A stretch of DNA of 64,000 nucleotides from Nocardioidaceae bacterium (GCA_018672315.1 CP076053.1:3397827-3461826), one strand, 5' to 3'; shown: positions 34,040 through 42,798, numbered from the stretch's first letter. The notes: a model not told the origin generated them from the sequence alone. A program made the numbers and translations.

Positions 34040-34873
34040 TCAGGCCCCAAGCTCGTCGAGCACCTCCGCGTACGCCGTGGCGTCGTGGAGCGTGTCGCGG
34101 GTCAGCATCGCCGGAAGCACCTCCAGCACGCGAGTGCGCTGCACCGACGACAGCGCCGCCAGGGTCTCGCCGGGCGCGTCACCGTCGAGGACGGCCGTGA
34201 CCACGCACCGCGCGTCCGCTCGCGCCGCCAGGTCCCACGCCGGCACCACCTGGAGGACCACCGGGGAGCCGGAGGGGTCCAGCAGCACCCGACCCGGCAG
34301 GCCGGCATGCACCAGCTGGGGCGTACGCGACGGCGGTGCTGCCAGGCTCCGGCCGGCCTCCTCGATCCGCTGGAGGAGTCGCTGCTGCTCCCCCGTCGGC
34401 GAGGTCGCGGGCAGCTCGACGAGATCGGGGAGCCCCACCCCGGCGGGCCGACGCACCTCGATCGCCAGCCGTGCATGCAGGAGCCGACCGGCTGCGCGCA
34501 CGACGGCCGGATCGCGGACGACGGTGGTGCCGGGCTCGAAACGGTGCGCCTCCCACCCGTCGACCGTGATCGAACCGTCGCGCGCCGGCACGGGCACAGC
34601 CAGCCGCAGCGCGCCGGTCACCCGACCGGGGTCCTCGTCGAGCCGCACCGCCAGACGCGCCATGGTCGGGGCCAGCCAGCTGCGGTCGACGTCGTCGCCC
34701 GGTGCGAGGGGACTCAGCACGAGGTCACCGGCCACGTACGCCCCGCGGCTGCCGACCAGCGGCGCGGCGCTCGGCGGCACCGCGAAGAGGTCGAGCACCC
34801 TGTCGGAGGGCGCACGGCCCCGCTCGGTGCCGGACCTCGTCGTCCGACCGCTCACCCCGCCGCCCGCTGTCAT
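34040..34873 (-). CDS. APH-fold protein lacking catalytic residues (TIGR02569-like)
   Basis: A 277-residue protein with the layout of actinobacterial aminoglycoside-phosphotransferase-like proteins of the TIGR02569 type: SGRTTRSGTERGRAPSDRVLDLFAVPP, GDLVLSPLAPGDDVDRSWLAP, and LVHAGLPGRVLLDPSGSPVVLQVVPAWDLA. The last segment aligns with the catalytic loop HGDLLGNVLF...VIDFSPYW, but the catalytic Asp (HGD to HAG) and the metal-binding Asn (N to R) are missing. It may be a pseudokinase. ATG 34873 overlaps the Dabb stop by ATGA, so the two are coupled. Confidence 0.75.
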   Translation of the reverse strand: MTAGGGVSGRTTRSGTERGRAPSDRVLDLFAVPPSAAPLVGSRGAYVAGDLVLSPLAPGDDVDRSWLAPTMARLAVRLDEDPGRVTGALRLAVPVPARDGSITVDGWEAHRFEPGTTVVRDPAVVRAAGRLLHARLAIEVRRPAGVGLPDLVELPATSPTGEQQRLLQRIEEAGRSLAAPPSRTPQLVHAGLPGRVLLDPSGSPVVLQVVPAWDLAARADARCVVTAVLDGDAPGETLAALSSVQRTRVLEVLPAMLTRDTLHDATAYAEVLDELGA

Positions 34874-35181
34874 CGACCCGGCTCGTCGGGCAGGTCGAGC
34901 TGCACCCTGGCGACCTGCTCGCAGACCTCCACGATCACCGAGCGGTGCCGGTTGTGCTCGACGTCCGTGTCGTAGCCGCGGTAGGCGGCCTCGTCGGTCC
35001 AGTCGTTGGTGATCGCGGCCGTCCAGCCACCCTCACGCAGACCCGCGTCGGGACCGACGTGGTTGGCGAGCATGCCCGGCAGGTCGAGGGAGGCGATGCC
35101 GTCCAGCGCCAGGTCGAGACGGTCGCGCACGTCGGGGGACGCGTCGTCGGGCAGGCGGCAGAGGACGACGTTGCGGATCAT
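34870..35181 (-). CDS. Dabb (stress-responsive alpha/beta barrel) protein
   Basis: A 103-residue dimeric alpha/beta-barrel protein: MIRNVVLCRLPDDASPDVRDRLDLALDGIASLDLPGMLANHVGPDAGLREGGWTAAITNDWTDEAAYRGYDTDVEHNR carries the Dabb signature blocks (start strand, V-GPD, and YxxxxxHxR-like end). Such proteins bind or turn over small molecules and some are stress-induced. It is coupled to the kinase-like gene downstream. Divergent from the gene at 35298. Confidence 0.88.
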   Translation of the reverse strand: MIRNVVLCRLPDDASPDVRDRLDLALDGIASLDLPGMLANHVGPDAGLREGGWTAAITNDWTDEAAYRGYDTDVEHNRHRSVIVEVCEQVARVQLDLPDEPGR

Positions 35182-35297
35182 CGAGTTCTCCTGGGCCGGG
35201 GTCGGGGGGTGCGCGGACGACGGTAGTCGGCCCGGGCCGCTTCGTCGCCTGGCGTCCGCCGCCCGTGCCGGTGGCCTCGCTCACCTACGCTGCGGAG

Positions 35298-36395
35298 GTG
35301 ATGGCCGACCCGCCGCCCGACGCCCCGCTGGACTCCCCCAGGGCCCCCGACACCGCCGCCCGCCTCCTGGAGGCGCAGGTGGCGTGGACGCTGCGCGAGC
35401 TCGGTCCCGAGCGCCTGGGTGCCGTGCTGGCGCCCGACGTACGCGCCCTGGTGACCAGCCTGCGCGGCCGCACGCTGAGCGAGGTCGCCGACCCCGCTGC
35501 GGTCCGGGCGCTCGTCCGCGCGTGCGTGCTGGGCGGCCCCCGCTCCGCGCTGGTCACGGACGCTGTCGGCCGCGGGGCGGTCACCGCGCACCACTCGCTG
35601 GCCGACTCCCCCGACCGTCTGCGCGACGTGCTCGGCCGCGACGACGTCGCCGCTCTCACCGACGCCCTGCTCACCCTGCGCGGTGACGGCCGTCAGCTGA
35701 CCCAGCACCTGCTCGCGAGTCCCACGGCCGTCACCGTGGGCGTACGCGCCGTCGGCCGGATCGTGGCCGACGTGCTGGCCCAGAACCGCACCCTCGCCGA
35801 GAAGGTCCCCGGCGTCGGCGGACTCATCTCTCTCGGCACGGGTGCGCTGAACCGCGCCGGACGACTGGGTCAAGCCGTGGCGGGCGGCTCGGGACTGGAC
35901 AAGGTCATCAGCGACGCGCTGGGCGCCGGGGCCGGCGTGACGATCCGTCGCACCTCGGCCATCATCCACGACACCCTCACCGACGACGTCGTCCGCGCCA
36001 TCACGCTCGAGCTCTACGACGCCTCGGCGGATCGTCCCGTGGCCGAGCTGCGGCCGACCGCGGCCGACGAGCAGGTGGCCGCACTGGCGCAGCGGACCCA
36101 CGGCCTCCTCGCGGCGGCTGCCGGGGCCGAGGGGGCCACCCCGTTCGTCGACGACCAGGTCGACGCCTTCCTCGACGCGTACTCCGACCACGAGGTCGTC
36201 GACCTCCTCGCCCGTCTCGGTCTCACCGAGGAGGCCGTCGTCGCGCACGTGGTCGCCTCCCTCACGCCGCTGCTGGCCACGCTGCGCGCCGACGATGCCC
36301 TGGAGCGACTGGTGAGAGCCCGCCTCACGCCGTTCTGGGAGTCGCCCGAGGTCGCGGCGCTGCTCGCCCCGCCCGGTCCTGCCACGGGCACCTAG
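35298..36395 (+). CDS. Uncharacterised protein (365 aa)
   Basis: A 365-residue, mostly helical protein with no recognised family. Segments include RLLEAQVAWTLRELGPERLGAVLAPDVRALV, PSAVTVGVRAVGRIVADVLAQNRTLAEKVPGVGGLISLGTGALNRAGRL and a glycine-flanked stretch AGAGVTIRRTSAIIHDTLTDDVVRAITLELYD. No signal peptide or clear membrane helix is seen. GTG 35298 lies 6 bases after TACGCT, a leaderless-type start. Its TAG stop overlaps the -10 box of cinA, 9 bases upstream of the cinA start. Confidence 0.8.
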   Translation: MMADPPPDAPLDSPRAPDTAARLLEAQVAWTLRELGPERLGAVLAPDVRALVTSLRGRTLSEVADPAAVRALVRACVLGGPRSALVTDAVGRGAVTAHHSLADSPDRLRDVLGRDDVAALTDALLTLRGDGRQLTQHLLASPTAVTVGVRAVGRIVADVLAQNRTLAEKVPGVGGLISLGTGALNRAGRLGQAVAGGSGLDKVISDALGAGAGVTIRRTSAIIHDTLTDDVVRAITLELYDASADRPVAELRPTAADEQVAALAQRTHGLLAAAAGAEGATPFVDDQVDAFLDAYSDHEVVDLLARLGLTEEAVVAHVVASLTPLLATLRADDALERLVRARLTPFWESPEVAALLAPPGPATGT

Positions 36396-36398
36396 TCT
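36393..36398 (+). promoter_or_regulatory. -10 box TAGTCT for cinA, sharing the upstream stop codon
   Basis: TAGTCT, CGGAGC, ATG 36405. Its first three bases are the TAG stop of the preceding gene. Confidence 0.55.
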
Positions 36399-36404
36399 CG
36401 GAGC

Positions 36405-37727
36405 ATGACCGAGCACGAGACCCCGCGCGGGCGTACGTCCGCCGCCGTCGTCGTCACCGGCACCGAGGTGCTGACCGGCCGCGTGCCGGACGCCAACGGC
36501 CCGTGGCTGGCCGAGCGACTGCTGGCTCTCGGCGTCGAGATCGGCACGGTCACCGTCGTGGGCGACCGGCGCGCCGACCTCGTCGACGCCGTGCAGCACC
36601 TCGTCGCTTGCCACGACCTCGTCATCACCACCGGCGGGCTCGGCCCCACCGCCGACGACCTCACCGCCGAGGTGGTGGGTGAGGTCCAGGGACGTCCCCT
36701 GCACCACGACGCGGCCCTCGAGCAGCAGATCGCGGAGATCGTCGACGGCCTGATGGCCGCCCGGGGCTGGGAGCGCGACACCGAGGAGGTGCGCGCCGGC
36801 ACCCGCAAGCAGGCGATGGTGCCCGCCGGTGCCTCGGTGCTGGCGCCCGTGGGCACCGCTCCTGGTCTCGTGGTCCCTCCCGCGTCCGGCGACCGCGCCC
36901 CGGTGCTGGTGCTCCCCGGTCCGCCGCGGGAGCTGCAGGGCATGTGGGACGACGCCGTCGCGGACGACCGCGTACGCCGCGTGCTCGCCGACGCGAGCGA
37001 CCTCGAGCAGCGCACCGTACGCATCTGGGGCCCACCCGAGGCGCAGCTCGCCGGCCTGCTGCGCGACCACGAGGCGACGGTCGGGTCCGCACGGTTCGCG
37101 CGGCTCGAGATCACGACCTGCCTGCGCGACGGGGAGCTCGAGGTCGTCACCCGCTTCTCCCCCGAGGACCTCGACGTGCACGAGGAGCTGGTGCGAGCAC
37201 TCCTCGCCCGCTTCGGCGACCAGGTGTTCAGCCCGGCCGGCGACCCCGTGGACCGGATCGTCGCCGACGCGCTCACCTCTGCGGGGGCGACCGTCGCCAC
37301 GGCGGAGTCCTGCACCGCCGGACTGCTCGCAGGACGACTCGCCGACGTGCCGGGCTCCTCGGCGTACCTCCTCGGGGGGTTCGTGACGTACGCCAACCAG
37401 GCCAAGACCGTCGAGCTCGACGTGCCCACCGAGGCCATCGAGCAGCACGGTGCCGTCAGCCGCGAGGTCGCCGAGGCGATGGCTCTGGGCGCGCGGGCAC
37501 GGCTGGGCACGACGTACGGCATCTCCACCACGGGGGTCGCCGGCCCAGGCGGGGGCACCCCCGACAAACCCGTCGGCCGGGTGCACGTGGCCCTGGCAGG
37601 GCCCGATGGCGTCCGTCAGCGACAGCTCGACCTGCCCGGTGACCGCGCCTTCGTCCGCGGCCGCACGGTGACGGTGTGCCTGCACCTGCTGCGTGAGGAG
37701 CTGGCCGACCGCCGCCGTCCCGGATGA
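36405..37727 (+). CDS. cinA: CinA: competence/damage-inducible protein, NMN deamidase
   Basis: A 440-residue two-domain protein. The N-terminal molybdopterin-binding-like domain shows AAVVVTGTEVLTGRVPDANGPWLAERL and LVITTGGLGPTADDLT. The C-terminal PncC domain, which deamidates NMN in NAD recycling, shows TVATAESCTAGLLAGRLADVPGSSAYLLGGFVTYANQAKT and GISTTGVAGPGGGTPDKPVGRVHVALAG. Full-length CinA is usual at about 410-440 residues. ATG 36405 is placed by the TAGTCT box. A VKOR gene follows 38 bases on. Confidence 0.95.
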   Translation: MTEHETPRGRTSAAVVVTGTEVLTGRVPDANGPWLAERLLALGVEIGTVTVVGDRRADLVDAVQHLVACHDLVITTGGLGPTADDLTAEVVGEVQGRPLHHDAALEQQIAEIVDGLMAARGWERDTEEVRAGTRKQAMVPAGASVLAPVGTAPGLVVPPASGDRAPVLVLPGPPRELQGMWDDAVADDRVRRVLADASDLEQRTVRIWGPPEAQLAGLLRDHEATVGSARFARLEITTCLRDGELEVVTRFSPEDLDVHEELVRALLARFGDQVFSPAGDPVDRIVADALTSAGATVATAESCTAGLLAGRLADVPGSSAYLLGGFVTYANQAKTVELDVPTEAIEQHGAVSREVAEAMALGARARLGTTYGISTTGVAGPGGGTPDKPVGRVHVALAGPDGVRQRQLDLPGDRAFVRGRTVTVCLHLLREELADRRRPG

Positions 37728-37765
37728 GACGATGGGCCCAGAGACCCCGGCGACCAGGAGCGCGC

Positions 37766-38422
37766 ATGGCCAGCACGACCGCCGAGCCGATGGAGCACCA
37801 CGACTCCGACGACCTCGACCCGATCGAGGACGAGCGACAGGCCCCGCTGCCCGGTCGCGCGTTCGGATGGCTGCTGACCGTCGGTGGACTGATCGGCTTC
37901 GTCGCCGCCTTCACGCTCATGGTCGAGAAGATCCAGATCCTCATCGACCCCGACTACGTGCCCTCCTGCAGCATCAACCCGATCCTCAGTTGCGGGTCGA
38001 TCATGGTCACCGAGCAGGCGGAGGTCTTCGGCTTCCCCAACCCGCTGCTCGGCATCGCCGGGTTCCCCGTGGTCGTCGCGACCGGCGCCCTGGTGCTGGC
38101 GCGCGTGCCGCTGCCGCGCTTCTGGTGGCTCGGGCTGCAGGTCGGCACCACACTGGCGCTCGGCTTCATGGGCTGGTTGGCCTTCCAGAGCCTGTACCGC
38201 ATCGGGGCGTTGTGCCCGTACTGCATGGTCGTGTGGGCCATGGTCGTCGCCGTCTTCTGGGCCCTGACCTCCTCGAACATCGACCGCGGTGTGCTGGGTC
38301 GCGGCGGGCCGGTCGCTCGGGCGGTCTCCGACTACGCGGTGCTCCTCGCGACGCTGACCTACCTCGTGGTGGTCGTGGCGATCGGGCTGCGGTTCAGCGA
38401 CTACTGGCTCTCGCTGATCTGA
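37766..38422 (+). CDS. Vitamin K epoxide reductase (VKOR) homologue
   Basis: A 218-residue membrane protein of the VKOR family, which recycles the quinone electron carrier for periplasmic disulfide formation, replacing DsbB in actinobacteria. After a charged N-terminus it has about five membrane helices. The active-site CxxC is LCPYCMVVW at Cys150 and Cys153, and the periplasmic loop carries Cys68 and Cys76 (SCSINPILSCGSIM). The ATG at 37766 has AGGAG 6 bases upstream. A DsbA-like partner is not adjacent; one homologue is at 49177-49938. Confidence 0.92.
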   Translation: MASTTAEPMEHHDSDDLDPIEDERQAPLPGRAFGWLLTVGGLIGFVAAFTLMVEKIQILIDPDYVPSCSINPILSCGSIMVTEQAEVFGFPNPLLGIAGFPVVVATGALVLARVPLPRFWWLGLQVGTTLALGFMGWLAFQSLYRIGALCPYCMVVWAMVVAVFWALTSSNIDRGVLGRGGPVARAVSDYAVLLATLTYLVVVVAIGLRFSDYWLSLI

Positions 38423-38469
38423 GACCGGCACACGTGACCAGGCTCGCGTGGTCCTCGGAGGAATCTGGC

Positions 38470-38497
38470 TTGACCATGGTCGTCCACCGGGTAGGGA
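38470..38497 (+). promoter_or_regulatory. Candidate -35/-10 promoter for SDR gene
   Basis: TTGACC (38470-38475) and TAGGGA (38492-38497) are 16 bases apart, followed by 6 bases and ATG 38504. This is one of the few leaderless-type starts with a good -35 box. Confidence 0.55.
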
Positions 38498-38503
38498 AGG
38501 GCC

Positions 38504-39301
38504 ATGGAGACCCACAACCGCTACGACCTCACCGACCGCGTCGTCCTCGTGACCGGCGCCAGCTCCGGCATCGGGCGCACCACCGCGCAGGCCTTCGTCC
38601 GCAACGGCGCGAAAGTCGCCTTCGTCGCCAGGCGGGGTGAGCAGCTGCAGGAGGCCGTGGACGCCGTCGCCAAGGCCGTGCCGGAGTCCGCCGAGAACTG
38701 CCTCGTGCTGGAGGCGGACCTCGGCGACCGCGAGGCCGCCGCGCGGGCCGTGACCGACACCGTCGCCCACTTCGGCCGCCTCGACGTGCTCGTGCACAAC
38801 GCGGCCGCCTTCGTCGGCGGACCGATCCCCGACCTGGAGTGGGACGACTGGGACCGGATCCGGGCCATCAACGTCGACGGGTGGATCGCGCTGGCCAAGA
38901 CGGCCGTGCCCGAGCTGGAGAAGACCCGCGGCAACATCGTCGTGGTCGGCTCGGTCTCCGGCATCGCCGGGGACTGGGGGCAGGCGCCGTACAACTCGAC
39001 GAAGGCCCTGGTGATGAACATGGTCAAGTCGATGGCGCTGGACCACGGCCCCGCGGGCGTACGCGTCAATGCGGTCGTGCCGGCCATGACCCGCACCCCC
39101 CTCACGGCCGACATGGTCGACGACCCGACGGTGCACGCCGCCGCCGTCAACCGCGTCGCCCTGCGACGCATCGCCGAGCCCGAGGACATCGCTCCGGCCG
39201 TGCTGTGGCTGGCGAGCACCGACGCGGCGTACGTCACCGGCACGTTCCTCAACGTCGACGGCGGCACCATGGCCTCGACCGGTCAGGCGCACGTGGAGTG
39301 A
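38504..39301 (+). CDS. SDR-family oxidoreductase
   Basis: A 265-residue short-chain dehydrogenase with VVLVTGASSGIGRTTAQAF, LVHNAAAF, catalytic Ser in VVVGSVSGIAG, Tyr and Lys in YNSTKALVMNM, and C-terminal GTFLNVDGGTMAS. It is a classical SDR; the substrate is not evident. ATG 38504 has a leaderless-type box. It is followed by pirin after a palindrome-bearing gap. Confidence 0.92.
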   Translation: METHNRYDLTDRVVLVTGASSGIGRTTAQAFVRNGAKVAFVARRGEQLQEAVDAVAKAVPESAENCLVLEADLGDREAAARAVTDTVAHFGRLDVLVHNAAAFVGGPIPDLEWDDWDRIRAINVDGWIALAKTAVPELEKTRGNIVVVGSVSGIAGDWGQAPYNSTKALVMNMVKSMALDHGPAGVRVNAVVPAMTRTPLTADMVDDPTVHAAAVNRVALRRIAEPEDIAPAVLWLASTDAAYVTGTFLNVDGGTMASTGQAHVE

Positions 39302-39336
39302 CGGCCGTGGGAGGCGCCTCGCGCGCGGGAATGTTG

Positions 39337-39353
39337 AACGGTCAACGACCGTT
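39337..39353. promoter_or_regulatory. Palindromic operator candidate before pirin
   Basis: AACGGTC-AAC-GACCGTT is a perfect 7-bp inverted repeat with a 3-base spacer; an overlapping TTGA-ACGG-TCAA is also symmetric. It lies 33 bases before the pirin start. Confidence 0.5.
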
Positions 39354-39385
39354 GTGCGGTCACCGACCCGACCGAGGAGCCTCCG

Positions 39386-40333
39386 ATGCCTGCTGTGACC
39401 GTTGACGACCTGACCGTCCTCCCCCGCCTGCGCACGCCGGGTCTCGGCGACCAGCCACGCCCCGTGGTGTCGCTGACCACGGCACCGTCCGGCTACGAGG
39501 GTGAGGGCTTCCCGGTGCGCCGCGCGTTCGCGGGCATCGACATGCGCCACCTCGACCCGTTCATCATGATGGACCAGATGGGCGAGGTGGACTACGGCGC
39601 CGGAGAGCCCAAGGGCACCGCCTGGCATCCCCACCGCGGATTCGAGACCGTCACCTACATCATCGACGGGATCTTCGACCACTCCGACTCACACGGGGGC
39701 GGTGGACGCATCACCGACGGCGACACCCAGTGGATGACCGCCGGCGGCGGCATCCTCCACATCGAGACACCGCCGGAGAGCCTGGTGACCTCCGGCGGGC
39801 TCTTCCACGGCATCCAGCTGTGGGTGAACCTGCCGCGCGAGGCCAAGATGACCGCACCGGCCTACCAGGACATCCGCTCCCGCGAGGTCGCCCTGGTCAG
39901 CTCCGCCGACGCAGGCGCCCTGGTGCGGGTGATCGCCGGCTCCGTCGACGGCCATGAAGGCCCGGGATCCACCCACACCCCGATGACGCTGACCCACCTG
40001 ACGATCGAGCCCGGCGCCCGCGTCGAGCTCCCGTGGGAGGTCGAGCACAACGCGCTGGTCTACGTGCTGAAGGGACAGGGCACCGTCGGACCCGACGACC
40101 GTCCGATCGGCCTCGGCCAGACGGCGGTGATGGGCGCGGGCGACTACCTCACCCTCGCGGCGGGCACACGGCAGGAGTCGCGTACGCCGCAGATGGAGGT
40201 CATCGTCGTCGGCGGGCGTCCCATCCGCGAGCCGCTGGCCTGGGCCGGTCCGTTCGTGATGAACACCCGCGCCGAGGTGATGACCGCGTACGAGGACTTC
40301 CAGCGCGGCCGCTTCGGGCACGTGCCGGCCTGA
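39386..40333 (+). CDS. Pirin family protein
   Basis: A 315-residue bicupin protein. The pirin N-terminal cupin is clear: FPVRRAFAGIDMRHLDPFIMMDQMGEVDYGAG, the metal-binding TAWHPHRGFETVTYIIDG, DTQWMTAGGGILHIETPPE (His and Glu ligands), and GLFHGIQLWVNLPREAKM. Some bacterial pirins are quercetinases and others regulate metabolic enzymes. ATG 39386 has GAGGAG 8 bases upstream. A palindrome lies in the upstream gap. The SGNH hydrolase follows 25 bases on. Confidence 0.93.
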   Translation: MPAVTVDDLTVLPRLRTPGLGDQPRPVVSLTTAPSGYEGEGFPVRRAFAGIDMRHLDPFIMMDQMGEVDYGAGEPKGTAWHPHRGFETVTYIIDGIFDHSDSHGGGGRITDGDTQWMTAGGGILHIETPPESLVTSGGLFHGIQLWVNLPREAKMTAPAYQDIRSREVALVSSADAGALVRVIAGSVDGHEGPGSTHTPMTLTHLTIEPGARVELPWEVEHNALVYVLKGQGTVGPDDRPIGLGQTAVMGAGDYLTLAAGTRQESRTPQMEVIVVGGRPIREPLAWAGPFVMNTRAEVMTAYEDFQRGRFGHVPA

Positions 40334-40358
40334 GGAGACCGAGGAGCGTGAGCAGCCC

Positions 40359-41123
40359 GTGACGTCCGAGCCGTCGTCGGTCGTGCCCCTGGCGTACGAC
40401 AACCGCACAGGTCGGGGGCCAGGCCGCACGGTACGGACGCTGCGGTGGGTGCTGCCCGGCGTCCGACGGGTGTGGGGACAGGTCGGGCCGTACGCCGACG
40501 CCTGGTCGGTGCGCAACGCCGACGAGCTCGCCCGCCCGGGCCGTCGGCTGATCGTGCTGGGCGACTCGATGGCACAGGCGGTGGGTGCCTCGGCGTACGA
40601 CGCGGGGTGGGTCGACCGCGTCGTCGGTGACCTGCGCGGCGTCGGGGCCGACCCGCGGCTGGTCAACCTCTCGGCGACGGGCGCGCGCGTGCCGGACCTG
40701 CTGGAGCAGCAAGTGCCGGTGATGCACCGGCTGCCCGACCCCGTCACGGGCGACCCCGTCGGTGTCCGCAGCGGCGACGTCGTGGTCGTCCTGATCGGCT
40801 CCAACGACCTGTACGCCGGTCGCGAGCACCGGGACCGTCTGCCCTCGGCCTTCGCAGAGATGCTCGAGGCACTGCCGCACGGCAGCGTCGTCTCGACACT
40901 GATCCAACCGCACGGGGAGGCCGGCCAGGTCAACGCGATGCTCCGCAGCGCGGCCCGCGAGGGGGCGGTGACCCTGGTCGACATGGGCCGCGATGGCCCC
41001 GGGTCCTGGGTCGGGAAGACCGCGGCCGACTTCTTCCACCCCAACGACCGGGGCTACTCGGCGATCGCGGAGGCGTTCGCGCCGCAGGTGCTGCGCGCTT
41101 GGGAGGCCGCTGCCCCGGGCTGA
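40359..41123 (+). CDS. SGNH/GDSL hydrolase
   Basis: A 254-residue GDSL-type esterase with the four SGNH blocks: LIVLGDSMAQAVGASAY (nucleophile Ser), LVNLSATGARVPDLL (Gly), VVVLIGSNDLYAG (Asn) and DFFHPNDRGYSAIA (Asp, His). No signal peptide is evident, though a basic N-terminal region precedes the domain. It is unrelated in sequence to the three SGNH-like paralogues near 1-11 kb. GTG 40359 follows pirin at 25 bases. Its 3' end overlaps the convergent DUF2695 gene by 70 bases. Confidence 0.9.
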   Translation: MTSEPSSVVPLAYDNRTGRGPGRTVRTLRWVLPGVRRVWGQVGPYADAWSVRNADELARPGRRLIVLGDSMAQAVGASAYDAGWVDRVVGDLRGVGADPRLVNLSATGARVPDLLEQQVPVMHRLPDPVTGDPVGVRSGDVVVVLIGSNDLYAGREHRDRLPSAFAEMLEALPHGSVVSTLIQPHGEAGQVNAMLRSAAREGAVTLVDMGRDGPGSWVGKTAADFFHPNDRGYSAIAEAFAPQVLRAWEAAAPG

Positions 41124-41539
41124 CGCCGCCCACGGCGCTCCCACAGTGCACACGGCCGGGCCGAGCCGGGACCGACGCCGTGGCACGCAGGGATCGGTGA
41201 GGGGACCTCGAGGCGGTCGGTGCGCAGGTCGCGCACCCGGTGCTCGCGGGCCAGCACCCACACCCCGGCGGGCGCGACCTGGCACGCGCAGTCCGCGCCC
41301 AGCCGGACCAGCCGGTCGGCGACGCCCACGGCGGCGGGTGCCCGCCCCCGGCGGAAGGCCTCGACGAGGGCCAGGTCGCCGCCGCAGCCGTACGCCTCGA
41401 CCGAGCGCACCAGGAAGCAGGCCAGGCACTCCCCCTCGATCGGCTCGGGCGTCTGCGACGACAGCGCGATCCGTGCACGCTCACGACGGTCCACCATCGG
41501 GGGCAGGGTGGGCTCGGGCGGTCGCGTGGTGGGTGCCAT
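41054..41539 (-). CDS. DUF2695 domain protein
   Basis: A 161-residue protein with the DUF2695 cysteine pattern: GECLACFLVRSVEAYGCGG, then RRGRAPAAVGVADRLVRLGADCACQVAPAGV, with Cys residues suited to metal binding. The N-terminal and C-terminal tails are basic and Pro/Gly-rich. ATG 41539 has AAGGGGG upstream. The last 70 bases overlap the convergent SGNH hydrolase, so the true C-terminus may be different if the frame is broken in the wild. The function is unknown. Confidence 0.75.
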   Translation of the reverse strand: MAPTTRPPEPTLPPMVDRRERARIALSSQTPEPIEGECLACFLVRSVEAYGCGGDLALVEAFRRGRAPAAVGVADRLVRLGADCACQVAPAGVWVLAREHRVRDLRTDRLEVPSPIPACHGVGPGSARPCALWERRGRRQPGAAASQARSTCGANASAIAE

Positions 41540-41727
41540 GGCCCCCTTCGTACGCGCCCCCACCGACAGCCGCGCCGACACGGCTCCCACCCCTGGGGAC
41601 GAGGCGCCCCGACCGCGGGTGTGGGAAGGTCGTCGATCGTGTCCACCCGTCACGCCACCCAGTCACCGGCCCAGGCACCCGCCCAGTCACCCGCCCGAAC
41701 GGTCGCCGGCCGCCGCGGAGCCGTCTG

Positions 41728-42765
41728 ATGCGCGCGGTCGTCTACGACGCGTACGGCTCGCCCCCCGAGCTGCGCCACGTCGAGGAGCCCGCCTGTCCTC
41801 GCGACGGCGTCCTCGTCGCGGTCGAGGCCACCGGTGTCTGCCGGTCGGACTGGCACGCGTGGCGTGGTCACGACCCCGTGCCCGTGCCGATGGTGCCTGG
41901 GCACGAGTGGGCCGGTCGCATCAGCGCCATCGGTCCGGAGGTCGACGGCTGGGAGGTCGGGGACCGCGTCACCGCCCCGTTCGTGCTCGGCTGCGGTCGA
42001 TGCGCCACCTGCGCGCGGGGCGACAGCCAGGTGTGCCCGAACCAGGCGCAGCCGGGCTTCACCTTCGACGGGTCCTGGGCCGAGGTCGTGGCGGTGCCGG
42101 CCGCGGAAGCCAACCTCGTGCACCTGCCCGACCAGCTCTCCGCCGAGGCTGCTGCCTCGCTCGGGTGCCGCCTCGCGACCGCCCACCGCGCCGTGGTCGA
42201 CCGCGGCGGCATCCGCACCGGGGACGTCGTCGCCGTCCACGGGGCCGGCGGGGTCGGGCTGTCGGCCGTCATGGTCGCGGCCGCGCTGGGGGCCTCCGTG
42301 GTCGTCGTCGACCCGTCGCCGGCGGCGCGGGACCGGGCGCTGCGCCTGGGAGCCCGGGAGGCGGTGGACCCCCACGCGTACGACGGCCCCGACGGCACCG
42401 CGCGCTACCTGCGCGACATGGCCGAGATCGACGTCTCGCTCGACGCGGTCGGCCATCCCGCCACGGCCGCCGGCTCGGTGCGGTGCCTGCGACCCGGGGG
42501 CAAGCACGTGCAGGTGGGCCTGCTGCTGGGTCAGGCGGCGTACGCGATCCCTATGGACGTCGTCGTCTCCCGCGAGATCCAGGTGCTGGGCTCGCACGGC
42601 ATGCCGTCGCGCAGCTATCCCGACCTGCTCGAGCTCGTCACCCGCGGCGCGATCGAGCCCGCTGCGCTCATCGCGCGCACCACGGGGCTCGAGGACGGTC
42701 CTGCCGAGCTGACGGCGATGGACGTCGCCTCGGAGTCCGGCGGCATCGTCGTGCTCGTGCCCTGA
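41728..42765 (+). CDS. Zinc-dependent alcohol dehydrogenase
   Basis: A 345-residue MDR dehydrogenase. It has GVCRSDWHAWRGHDPVPVPMVPGHEWAGRI (catalytic zinc), the structural zinc cysteines CGRCATCARGDSQVC, and VVAVHGAGGVGLSAVMVAAALG (Rossmann). ATG 41728 has GGAG 8 bases upstream. Short CAGTCACC repeats lie in the 188-base gap upstream, which holds no other gene. Substrate unknown. Confidence 0.92.
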   Translation: MRAVVYDAYGSPPELRHVEEPACPRDGVLVAVEATGVCRSDWHAWRGHDPVPVPMVPGHEWAGRISAIGPEVDGWEVGDRVTAPFVLGCGRCATCARGDSQVCPNQAQPGFTFDGSWAEVVAVPAAEANLVHLPDQLSAEAAASLGCRLATAHRAVVDRGGIRTGDVVAVHGAGGVGLSAVMVAAALGASVVVVDPSPAARDRALRLGAREAVDPHAYDGPDGTARYLRDMAEIDVSLDAVGHPATAAGSVRCLRPGGKHVQVGLLLGQAAYAIPMDVVVSREIQVLGSHGMPSRSYPDLLELVTRGAIEPAALIARTTGLEDGPAELTAMDVASESGGIVVLVP

Positions 42766-42798
42766 CGGTCGCGCCGGAGTCCAGGAGGGTCGGGAGGG

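Noticed and set aside
35178-39682. Two long minus-strand frames (835 and 688 codons) opposite cinA, VKOR and SDR genes
   Set aside because: No domains, biased composition and no start signals; the plus-strand genes are firmly identified.
41240-41727. Plus-strand frame before the alcohol dehydrogenase
   Set aside because: It lies opposite the DUF2695 cysteine motifs and has no supporting start signal.
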